Source of the DNA: CAYLJJ01 sp964384025
GTDB taxonomy: Bacteria; Myxococcota_A; Bradymonadia; UBA7976; UBA1532
Direction: 5' to 3'
Assembly (NCBI GenBank): GCA_964384025.1
Contig: CAYLJJ010000018.1
Span: 11,367-75,366, forward strand
Length of the DNA: 64,000 bases
The position numbers and the translations under genes were made by a program. This document shows, piece by piece, positions 34,855 to 43,020 of this stretch (positions within the stretch are counted from its first letter, which is position 1; each line of letters starts with the position of its first letter). The notes below the pieces were generated by a model that did not search any database, was not told the origin of the DNA, and was given only the letters and a program-made list of their open reading frames with translations.

Positions 34855-36233
34855 GATTTGAAGCCTTGCTGTTGCTCCTCTTAGGTTGCACGGTAGAGTC
34901 TCCTCTGGAGCGCCGCCTTGAGGAGAATCGCAGGGCTCAAGAGTTGAAGCTAAGCGAGACTTTAACCCTGCGTGTTCAGGGGGGAGCGATTCAGAGAGCA
35001 GAGCCCAATGCTCCCATCCAGATCCGCGCTCAATCCTTGGATCTCAGGATCGATCTAGAGGATAGAGGCTGTCAGCCTTCAACGCTTCAGTTTGAAGTGC
35101 TTCAGCTCCCCAAGGGGCCACAGCTCAGCCGCCGCATCTTTCGGGGGGCGCTCTCTCTGGAGGGTGCTGCCCGAGCGCAGATCATGGAGGGCTTTGCGGA
35201 ATCCTCTATGGATCTCAGCGATCCCGACTGGACCCCGCTGGACGCTGAGCGCTCCTTTGAGATGGAGGAGGGGCGCTGGACCCTGATCTCTGATCGAGGG
35301 GCGGGCTCCCTAAAGCTTCTCCCTGGCGCGGTAGAAGCCCCTGAGATCCCTGAGGTCGCCTGTGTCACCTTAGATGCAGAGGGAGCAGGTCCTCTTGGAC
35401 AGGCGGCGTTGATCACTCGGCATCGTCTCCGCTGGGAGCCTCCCAGCGTGGGCTTCTCCTTCGCGGTCTGGGGAAACAACCGAGGCCATGAGCAGATCCG
35501 TGCTCAAATCCTAGAGATGATCTCCGCTCAAGAGGAGCTGGCCTTTGTCCTGATCGGTGGAGATCTCTCTGATGGCAGCTGGACCTCCCTAGAGCTGGCC
35601 CGAGAGCAGTTGAACAGTCTAACGATCCCCTGGTTCGCCACGGTGGGAGAAGCGGAGGTTGAGAGCCTAGACAGCTTACCGCTTCTGGGTGTCTCCAACT
35701 TCGCTTTTGATGCGGGTCCTCTACGTATCCTCATGCTGGATTCTGGGGACGCGACTTTAGGTTCGAGAGGCCTTGAACAGCTTAAGGAGTGGCTCTCTGA
35801 CGAGCCCCTCTGGTGGGCAGGGACCCCCCCCAGTGAGCGCTTGGTTCTCACCCATATTCCTCCCTTTGATCCCTACGGAACACGCGAAGAGGGCTTTAAG
35901 CATCGCCCTGAGGCGGCGCGTATCATGGCGGCTTTGGCAGGGGCTCGGATCTGGGCTCTGCTGAGCTTCCACTTGGCGACTTGGAGGATCGATGATGTGG
36001 GGGGGGTGAAGGTCTACCACGCTGGCGGTGCGGGAAGCCCCTTGGAGGTGGGGGGCCCCTCCAAACATTTCTGGCTCAAGATCCAAGTCGAAGGAGGCTG
36101 TCAGGCTCTTGGGAGCAGAGGAGGGGAAGAGGGAGAGCTCTGCGATCTGAACCACCCCTGTGGAGAGCGACTGAGCTGTAACTCAGGCTTCTGTATTCCT
36201 TGCCTCAAGATCGAAAGGATCGATTTAGATTGA
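34851..36233 (+). CDS. Metallophosphatase-like lipoprotein, probably inactive
   Basis: 460 residues, ATG within the stop of the previous gene (ATGA). Lipoprotein signal FEALLLLLLGC. The N-terminal ~190 residues are beta-rich; the C-terminal half has the calcineurin-like phosphoesterase order: AVWGNNRG (usually GDNRG), VLIGGDLSDG (intact GD), ATVGEAEVESL (usually GNHE/D), LVLTHIPPF (His kept), LLSFHLATW (usually GHxH). Two or three metal ligands are replaced, so catalysis is doubtful. It ends with a cysteine knot (CDLNHPCGERLSCNSGFCIP). It likely sits in the envelope as a binding protein. Confidence 0.75.
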   Translation: MRFEALLLLLLGCTVESPLERRLEENRRAQELKLSETLTLRVQGGAIQRAEPNAPIQIRAQSLDLRIDLEDRGCQPSTLQFEVLQLPKGPQLSRRIFRGALSLEGAARAQIMEGFAESSMDLSDPDWTPLDAERSFEMEEGRWTLISDRGAGSLKLLPGAVEAPEIPEVACVTLDAEGAGPLGQAALITRHRLRWEPPSVGFSFAVWGNNRGHEQIRAQILEMISAQEELAFVLIGGDLSDGSWTSLELAREQLNSLTIPWFATVGEAEVESLDSLPLLGVSNFAFDAGPLRILMLDSGDATLGSRGLEQLKEWLSDEPLWWAGTPPSERLVLTHIPPFDPYGTREEGFKHRPEAARIMAALAGARIWALLSFHLATWRIDDVGGVKVYHAGGAGSPLEVGGPSKHFWLKIQVEGGCQALGSRGGEEGELCDLNHPCGERLSCNSGFCIPCLKIERIDLD

Positions 36234-36346
36234 AACTCTCCAGCAGGCTCGTAGACCTCAGAGTTGACAACCCCTCTCCTCCTTCTAAAGATCTCCCCCT
36301 GGAATAGCCCCCAAACCGAAGAGGTTTGAGGCCCTGGAGGCACTTT

Positions 36347-36829
36347 ATGAAGCTTAAATCGAGAGTCGGCGGCCTTGCCCTCCTCATCATTGCAGCACTT
36401 TTGGGCTGCGCACCCAGCTATGTAAAAGGGACAGATATTGAGTACAGCCCTGAACGTCAGGCCTTGGCGGATATCGTTGAGAGCTACCGCAAAGCTTTGG
36501 AGGAACGAGATCAACAAACCCTGATGCGCCTCGCCGACGACAAATATTATGAGAACGGCAGCACCACCTCGGAACCCAGTGATGATTTCGATTACAAGGG
36601 CCTCAAGAGAGTGACCAGTGATCTTCATGAGTTGGTCAAAGCGGTGAAATACCAGATTAAGATCACCAGCATCGATCTCTACGATGAGCGCGCCACTGTA
36701 GATTTTGAGTATGAGGGGCAGTATCTCTTTTCAGCAGGAGAGCAAGACAAATGGGCCACCGCAGCCGATAAAAACCGCCTCACCTTTCGTAAAAAAGGCA
36801 AAGAGTGGCTTATCATTAGTGGAATGTAA
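36347..36829 (+). CDS. NTF2/SnoaL-like lipoprotein
   Basis: 160 residues; the ATG at 36347 has GGAGG six bases upstream. Lipoprotein signal LALLIIAALLGC. The body fits the NTF2-like fold: helix ALADIVESYRKALEERDQQT, LMRLADDKYYENGS, then strands KYQIKITSIDLYDERATVDF and NRLTFRKKGKEWLIISGM. Such domains often act as scaffolds or bind small ligands; function unknown. It precedes the lectin-like gene array by 130 bases, without an obvious shared operon. Confidence 0.8.
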   Translation: MKLKSRVGGLALLIIAALLGCAPSYVKGTDIEYSPERQALADIVESYRKALEERDQQTLMRLADDKYYENGSTTSEPSDDFDYKGLKRVTSDLHELVKAVKYQIKITSIDLYDERATVDFEYEGQYLFSAGEQDKWATAADKNRLTFRKKGKEWLIISGM

Positions 36830-36882
36830 GTCCGGAGCTCTTCAAGAGTTAGAGATCTTTCCATAGGGACAGACATAGCTTC

Positions 36883-36908
36883 TTCTCGAAATCTATTTTT
36901 CTCGAGAA
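36883..36908. promoter_or_regulatory. Weak inverted repeat upstream of first lectin-like gene
   Basis: TTCTCG (36883-36888) and CGAGAA (36903-36908), 14 bases apart, ending 51 bases before the ATG. It differs in sequence from the repeat before the other three paralogues but sits at a similar distance. Downstream, ATCCTGTATCATT (about 36913-36925) is nearly shared with the third gene (ATCCTGTATTATT). Six-base arms can occur by chance. Confidence 0.3.
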
Positions 36909-36959
36909 CGTCATCCTGTATCATTCCATAATTATCAAAATTACAGTTTGAGGTCTGCC

Positions 36960-39845
36960 ATGCGATGGCTCCTTCCACTCCTCTTTCTACCTTTTGGGGT
37001 GCTGGCAGTACCCGCCACAATTCATCAAGAGGGTGTCTTGATGAGCGCTCAGGGAATCCCCTACCAGGGCCTCACCCAGATGCGCTTCTCCCTCTACGAT
37101 CAAGCAGAAGGGGGAGCAGCCCTCTGGTTTGAAGATCAGAACCTGAACCTTCATTTGGGTTATTACAGCGCTACGCTTGGGGCTCAGACCGCTTTTGGAG
37201 GGACCCTAGATGGTGGGCCTCGCTTTATAGGAGTCTCGGTGGATGGAGTTGAGATGTCGCCACGTGTGCAGCTGCCAAGCGTCCCCTATGCGCGGTTGGC
37301 TGAAAACGCAGAGGGCGATATCAACCCCCACAGCATCAGCGTAGGCGGGGTGCCCATCATCGATGAAGGAGGTAACTGGGTAGGGCCTCCCATCGACGGT
37401 ACAAATGATGGTGTAGGTTATGACAGCCCTGAAGAGGCGCTGGCCGCCATCAAGACCGCGGACGGAGCAGCTTCAGGCTTGGATGCAGATCTCTTGGATG
37501 GTCTAAGCAGCGCTGCTTTTGTCCAAGGAGCAGAGCAGGTTATGGTTTTGGTCCTAGAGAGGGATGGTGGGGGCAGTAGCCTGGATGTTGATCAGCTGGA
37601 TGGGCACGACAGCGGCGCCTTTATCAGAACAGCGGCTCAACTCCTTGAGCTTCTGCTCACGACAGATGGAGCAGGCTCAAGCTTGGACGCCGATCTCCTG
37701 GATGGTCACAACAGCGCTGAGTTTATGAGCGCTACTGATCCAGGCGCTGCTGCTGCTCAGCTCCTCGCCCTCCTTCTCAGCGTAGATGGTCAAGGCAGCA
37801 CCCTGAACGCGGATCGCCTAGATGGCCTGGACAGCAGCGCTTTTATGAGAGCAGGGCAGGCAGCTACGGCGACACAGATCCTGAACCTGCTCTTGACGGT
37901 GGATGGTGCAGGCACAACTCTAGATGCAGATCTCCTTGATGGTCTCCAAGCCAGCAACTTCATGCGAGTCGATCAAGATACTGAGACAAGCGGTGATCTC
38001 GCTGTAGGTGGGCTTTTCTCAAGTGATGGAGCTCAGATCGCCGGAACTCTTACAGCAAACCGTATCGAAGCCAACTTCATACAAACCAAGCAAGTTAAGC
38101 TTACTCCTTTAAATAATTCTCCTGAAAACCCGCTGAAAGGCACCCTGTATTTTGATGGACAAGTTCATGATTTAAGGATATTCAATGGAATTGAATGGAC
38201 GGCTTTATATAGAGAAGAAGGTCTAGGAACACCCGAAGAACCTGCCAACAGCGCCCAAGAATTACTCGAAAACGGAATTAACACTCCGGGAATGTATTAT
38301 TTCAACACACCAAACGGAGGGATAAAGCAGGTATACTGCGATTTCACGGGCAATAAAGCTTGGATACTTGTTGGTTCTTGGGATATTGCCTCAGAATGGA
38401 CAAAGAACTCTGTTTCTAGCGATGTTGTTTTTGGAGGAATACCACGGAATGCATTCTCTTCCAGTTTTGGTGACGCAGTAATTAATAACTTCAGAGTTTT
38501 GGCTTCTGATAGCATCAGTAGCACAGCAAACAACTCCTGGGCTGACTTTTATTATCATTGGGATACCCCTATAAGGTGGAAAGAGGTATGGCAACCCCAC
38601 CAAAACACAGGAAACGCATGCGACGCAGCATACCTTTCTTCAACACCTAGGCAGTCTCTAAAAGAATTTAATTATGCGTATAACATTAAATATAATGTTC
38701 AAGTAAGTCAAAACTGGGCAAACATATCGGACTGGGGTCATCAATCTCATCTCTGCGGAGCACTTGCTGACTGGTGGGCTGGTTTAACCAGCCCAGGACA
38801 TACATTAGGTATATTTAATATGTCAAAATACAATGCAAATGATAATGATACACGTGATGGGAGTTTTGGTTTGTCACCAACCAACACTCAGACTAATGCA
38901 GGTCAAGATGTACAGAGTAATGTAAAAATAGGCTATGATGATGGAGGAGAATGTTCTTTCTTTGGTTATGGTAATACTACAAGTAGTAACGCAGGTGGAG
39001 GCGTTGAAGAAAATACGAAATTATGGCTGTTCATCGATTCATCCGTTGCCGTTGAAGGGACAAGTTGTAAAGATATTCTGGATAGAGGTCTTTCATCTGG
39101 AGATGGGGTCTATTGGATAGATCCTAACGGCGGAAACTCTTCTGATTCTTTCCAAGTTTACTGTGATATGACAACAGGAGGAGGAGGCTGGACATTGGTT
39201 GGGAAATATGATCGAGATAATTCCGCAAACTGGGTCCTTCCTTCTGGGGCTATCGATGGATGGGGGAGATCAGCTCTCAATCAGTCTGACATGGCAGATA
39301 TTTCAACATTTACTGGTGATTGGGCTTCTATCGATTCTAGACCAATTATTACCAATGGTGCTACTCATATATTAAATGTAGGCGATGAAAACGGCTCTTT
39401 TCCGTGGGATTTGATGGCAGTTATGAATATACCAGATGATATCAAAGCTGATCCAAATAATATCTGGGATAGCGCCTATGATTCAAACTCCGGCGAAGGT
39501 GTTCATGGAGCTTGTATTCCAGATAGAACTCTTACATATGATGAAAATCTTAACAGTGTAGATAGAACAAGTCATTGGGGGTGTGTTCTTGGTAGCACCA
39601 GCAATATTTATAATGCTGGAGTTCAAGATGCAAATAATTCATTCTGGTCAACAGGGAATAGAGAGGGAGCTACTTTTAGCAATGCTGCAGATGGAAATTG
39701 TGGTAGAACTCACTCTGACACAGTTTATTGGTGTTTCCGAGGCAAAGATGGAAGTGCGTGTAGTTATGGCTGCTGTGGAACAACAATTGGAACAGGTTGC
39801 CCTGGTGGCCCCAGCCATCGCTATAATCTCATGTTCATGAGATAG
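36960..39845 (+). CDS. Secreted tail-fibre-like lectin protein 1
   Basis: 961 residues from the ATG at 36960 (GAGG six bases before). Signal MRWLLPLLFLPFGVLA. The N-terminal module (VPATIHQEGVLMSAQGIPYQ; RFSLYDQAEGGAALWFEDQN; YYSATLGAQTAFGG) is a widespread secreted domain. Five repeats of DG-x-GS-x-LDADLLDG follow (about 160-345), as in phage tail fibres. Two C-terminal fibrinogen/intelectin-like domains: a weak one from about 427 (NSAQELLENGINTPGMYYFN, VYCDFTGNKAWILV) and a clear one from about 699 (SCKDILDRGLSSGDGVYWID, YCDMTTGGGGWTLVG), ending NLMFMR. The last ~600 residues are coded in visibly AT-richer DNA. Likely a sugar-binding adhesin. Confidence 0.85.
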   Translation: MRWLLPLLFLPFGVLAVPATIHQEGVLMSAQGIPYQGLTQMRFSLYDQAEGGAALWFEDQNLNLHLGYYSATLGAQTAFGGTLDGGPRFIGVSVDGVEMSPRVQLPSVPYARLAENAEGDINPHSISVGGVPIIDEGGNWVGPPIDGTNDGVGYDSPEEALAAIKTADGAASGLDADLLDGLSSAAFVQGAEQVMVLVLERDGGGSSLDVDQLDGHDSGAFIRTAAQLLELLLTTDGAGSSLDADLLDGHNSAEFMSATDPGAAAAQLLALLLSVDGQGSTLNADRLDGLDSSAFMRAGQAATATQILNLLLTVDGAGTTLDADLLDGLQASNFMRVDQDTETSGDLAVGGLFSSDGAQIAGTLTANRIEANFIQTKQVKLTPLNNSPENPLKGTLYFDGQVHDLRIFNGIEWTALYREEGLGTPEEPANSAQELLENGINTPGMYYFNTPNGGIKQVYCDFTGNKAWILVGSWDIASEWTKNSVSSDVVFGGIPRNAFSSSFGDAVINNFRVLASDSISSTANNSWADFYYHWDTPIRWKEVWQPHQNTGNACDAAYLSSTPRQSLKEFNYAYNIKYNVQVSQNWANISDWGHQSHLCGALADWWAGLTSPGHTLGIFNMSKYNANDNDTRDGSFGLSPTNTQTNAGQDVQSNVKIGYDDGGECSFFGYGNTTSSNAGGGVEENTKLWLFIDSSVAVEGTSCKDILDRGLSSGDGVYWIDPNGGNSSDSFQVYCDMTTGGGGWTLVGKYDRDNSANWVLPSGAIDGWGRSALNQSDMADISTFTGDWASIDSRPIITNGATHILNVGDENGSFPWDLMAVMNIPDDIKADPNNIWDSAYDSNSGEGVHGACIPDRTLTYDENLNSVDRTSHWGCVLGSTSNIYNAGVQDANNSFWSTGNREGATFSNAADGNCGRTHSDTVYWCFRGKDGSACSYGCCGTTIGTGCPGGPSHRYNLMFMR

Positions 39846-40169
39846 CAATGGAGTGTTCTGAACTTTTTCCATAAGACTACTTGCGATTTCAAAGGTACTG
39901 ACCAATACAATGTTAAATTTAAGTTCCAGGAACCTTCATCTAAAATTTTGGTGAGCAAATTCCCGAAACGATCCCATACAAACTGCTGATGAATGCTCTG
40001 AGGTCAGGAGTTGGCTTTTTCGGCGACAAGTAAAGAGAAGATGCTTTTATTCTAAAGGAATACCTGTCGATTATGTGAGCAAGGCTGGAAAAAATAAAAA
40101 GCGGTTTTCCTAATCCCAGAATCTTTGTACTCTTTCAAAATTACTATAATCTTCCTTACAAGGTCAGTC
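39846..40169. other. Intergenic region between lectin genes 1 and 2
   Basis: 325 bases, AT-rich, no gene seen. It holds the inverted repeat at 40087-40110 and a TATAAT at 40145-40150 that could be a -10 element for the next gene, though no good -35 lies at the right distance. Confidence 0.4.
40087..40110. promoter_or_regulatory. Shared inverted repeat, copy upstream of lectin gene 2
   Basis: GGAAAA-N12-TTTTCC (40087-40092 and 40105-40110), with spacer AATAAAAAGCGG. It ends 59 bases before the ATG at 40170. The same box precedes the third and fourth paralogues. Confidence 0.5.
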
Positions 40170-42017
40170 ATGCGATGGATCAGTCTACTCTTACTTCTCC
40201 CCTCTGTCACTCTAGCGATACCTGAGGCGATTCACCAAGAAGGCTTCTTAACAGATGCTCAAGGGATTCCCCACGAGGGTCCGACTCAATTGCGTCTCAG
40301 CCTCTATGGACAGGCTGAGGGAGGTGCAGCGCTATGGTTTGAGGAGCACAATCTCGACATCATCGGGGGGTATTACAGCGTCATTTTAGGAACTCAGACG
40401 CCCTTCGAAGCTGCTTGGGAGGCTGACCCTCGCTTCCTCGGGGTGACTGTAAACGGAGCGGAGCTGCTGCCTCGCGTCCAACTCTCCAGCGTACCCTATG
40501 CCCTGAGCGCTGAGAATGTGGTGGGGGATATTACTCCCCACAGCGTTTATGTGGGAGGCCAACAGATCATCGATGAGGGTGGCAATTGGGTGGGACCAGC
40601 TGTGCCAGGAGCCAATGATGGTGTGGGCTATGATACCCCTGAGGAGGCTCTAGCGGCTGTCAAGAGCGTCGATGGCGCGGGCAGTGGTCTAGACGCTGAC
40701 ACCCTTGATGGTTTCAGCAGCGCCGCTTTTCTTCAGAACAGTGAGCAGGTCATGGCTCTTCTCCTCGCAGCTGATGGTGCTGGGAGTGGTTTGGACGCTG
40801 ATCTTCTCGATGGCCACGACAGCAGTGTTTTCATCCGCACCGCTGCTCAGCTCATCGAGTTGCTTCTTACCACCGACGGTATAGGCAGCGCCCTGGATGC
40901 AGATCGTCTTGATGGCCATGACAGCAATGCGTTCATCCGCAACACCGATCCCGCCGTCGCTACCCAACTCTTGAGCTTACTGCTCACCGTTGATGGAGAA
41001 GGTTCTGGACTGGACGCTGATCTTCTCGATGGCCATAACGGTGATACCTTTCTCAAAGCCGCCGATCCAGCGACAGCCGCTGAGGTTCTGAATCTGCTTT
41101 TGACCGTCGATGGTGCAGGCTCAAACTTGGATGCTGATCTCCTGGATGGTCTTCAGGGGAGTCGGTTCATGCGAGTTGATCAAAATACGGGTACCAGCGG
41201 CAACCTTTCCATAGGTGGCGTTTTATCTGGTGTGGATGCTCAATTTACAGGAACGATAGTAGCCAATCGAGTTGAAGCAGATGAGATTCACGCCGAAGTA
41301 ATCAGCCTTATCCCCCTGAATGTCTCTCCCGATAATCCTGTTGAAGGCACGATTTACAATCACAGCTCGGCTGGTTTGAAAATCTACAACGGAACGATTT
41401 GGAAATCTGTAGTCAGTGGCGTTACTGGCAAAAGTTGTAAGGCAATCCTGGATGCTGGCGACTCATTGGGAGATGGAGTCTATTCCATCGATCCCGATGG
41501 TATAGGTGGCGAACCAGCCTTTGACAGTTACTGTGATATGACTACAGATGATGGAGGGTGGACGCTTGTTTATAAAATTGCTGATGGCAGTAATATGAAA
41601 ACAACCTCTGCCATAGATATACAAAATTTATCAACTCGTGATATCTCTCTAAGTACATCTGGAAAATTCAGCGACTTAGATATCAAAGAAATCTACACTG
41701 AACAGTTTAGAATAGAACAACACAGTTCTAACCCGTCTCCTTTTTATTGTAAATTCGATGATATAAATAACTACGATGATGGCGTTGCAAATAGCAAAAG
41801 ATGTTCGCAAACATACAGTGCTGATGCTGTTTATGATAGTTCTAGTGGGGCTAGCTGGGCTTATGGATTCTCTTCTTGGTATACAACTGGTTCGATCATA
41901 CTTCAGTTAAATTATGGAGATGCAAGACTTGGTTCACACTTGGTCTATGGAGGCTCTTCTTCAGACGGCGGTTGTTCATCTGGTGGTGGATGTCATGCTC
42001 AGGTATGGGTTAGGTAA
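40170..42017 (+). CDS. Secreted tail-fibre-like lectin protein 2
   Basis: 615 residues from the ATG at 40170. An upstream in-frame TAC/ATG extension (to 40125) is not signal-like. Signal MRWISLLLLLPSVTLA. Same N-terminal module as the other three (IPEAIHQEGFLTDAQGIPHE; LYGQAEGGAALWFEEHN), five LDADLLDG-type repeats (about 165-350), a GTIYNHSSAGLKIYNGTIW segment and one fibrinogen/intelectin-like domain from about 419 (SCKAILDAGDSLGDGVYSID; YCDMTTDDGGWTLVY), ending HAQVWVR. It is the shortest of the four: the FG-GAP and discoidin-like modules of genes 3 and 4 are absent. Likely secreted carbohydrate-binding protein. Confidence 0.85.
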   Translation: MRWISLLLLLPSVTLAIPEAIHQEGFLTDAQGIPHEGPTQLRLSLYGQAEGGAALWFEEHNLDIIGGYYSVILGTQTPFEAAWEADPRFLGVTVNGAELLPRVQLSSVPYALSAENVVGDITPHSVYVGGQQIIDEGGNWVGPAVPGANDGVGYDTPEEALAAVKSVDGAGSGLDADTLDGFSSAAFLQNSEQVMALLLAADGAGSGLDADLLDGHDSSVFIRTAAQLIELLLTTDGIGSALDADRLDGHDSNAFIRNTDPAVATQLLSLLLTVDGEGSGLDADLLDGHNGDTFLKAADPATAAEVLNLLLTVDGAGSNLDADLLDGLQGSRFMRVDQNTGTSGNLSIGGVLSGVDAQFTGTIVANRVEADEIHAEVISLIPLNVSPDNPVEGTIYNHSSAGLKIYNGTIWKSVVSGVTGKSCKAILDAGDSLGDGVYSIDPDGIGGEPAFDSYCDMTTDDGGWTLVYKIADGSNMKTTSAIDIQNLSTRDISLSTSGKFSDLDIKEIYTEQFRIEQHSSNPSPFYCKFDDINNYDDGVANSKRCSQTYSADAVYDSSSGASWAYGFSSWYTTGSIILQLNYGDARLGSHLVYGGSSSDGGCSSGGGCHAQVWVR

Positions 42018-42141
42018 TAAACAAATTCTCGAACTCTTTGAGCTTGCTCGTTGCAACTGATTCATAATTCATGATCGTCTATAAAATTCGACAATTAAGT
42101 GTTGTTAACGACCCGGTTTTTCAGCATCTCCGATTTCGGTG

Positions 42142-42166
42142 AGGAAAAATAAAAAGTAGTTTTCCT
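42142..42166. promoter_or_regulatory. Shared inverted repeat, copy upstream of lectin gene 3
   Basis: AGGAAAA-N11-TTTTCCT (42142-42148 and 42160-42166), 7-base perfect arms, ending 56 bases before the ATG at 42223. Spacer ATAAAAAGTAG. Confidence 0.55.
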
Positions 42167-42222
42167 TGCCTCAACCATCCTGTATTATTTTAAAATCATC
42201 ATAATTACTTCTGAGGTTAGCC

Positions 42223-43020
42223 ATGCGGTGGATTGCCTTACTCCTGCTCTTTCCCTCTATCGCCTTAGCGATCCCCGAGACGATCCATCAAGAAGGCTTC
42301 TTGACGGACGCTCAAGGGATCCCCCGTGAGGGTCAAACTCAACTGCGCTTTAGCCTCTATGGACAAGCTGAGGGCGGTGCAGTGTTGTGGTTTGAGGAGC
42401 ACAATCTCAATTTGAGTGGGGGGTACTTTAGCGTCATCCTGGGAGAGCAAACGGCCTTTGGGGCAGTCCTAAACGCTGATCCCCGCTTTCTGGGAACAAC
42501 AGTAGATGGAGTAGATCTGCTGCCTCGCGTCCCATTCTCCAGCGTACCTTATACCTTGATGGCCAAGGATGTTGTGGGGGACATCACTCCCCATAGCATC
42601 TCTGTGGGAGGCCAACAGGTTATCGATGAGGGTGGAAACTGGGTCGGCCCCGCTGTTCCGGGAGCCAATGATGGTGTGGGCTATAACACCCCCGATGCAA
42701 TCCTGGCAGCAGTCAAGACCATCGATGGCGAGGGTTCTGGCTTGGATGCAGATGCCCTTGATGGCATCAGCAGCGCCGCCTTTCTCCAGAATGGAGATGA
42801 GGTGATGGCCCTAGTCTTCGGAGCAGATGGCAGTGGGAGTGGTCTAGATGCTGACCGTCTTGATGGCCATGACAGCAGCGCGTTTATCCGTACTGCTGCT
42901 CAACTCATCGAGTTGCTCCTTACTACCGATGGTACAAACAGCGGTTTAGATGCAGATCTCTTGGATGGTCACAACAGCGATGAGTTTATCAATGTCACCG
43001 ATCCTGCGACCGCTGCTCAG
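42223..43020 (+). repeat. Identical 798-base block, copy A (copy B 46530-47327)
   Basis: I found no difference by eye between 42223-43020 and 46530-47327, the first 266 codons of lectin genes 3 and 4. Identity reaches a little upstream (TTCTGAGGTTAGCC), then mismatches appear. Downstream of 43020 the two genes diverge at once (CTCCTCAACACG versus ATCTTAAACATA). Confidence 0.85.
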
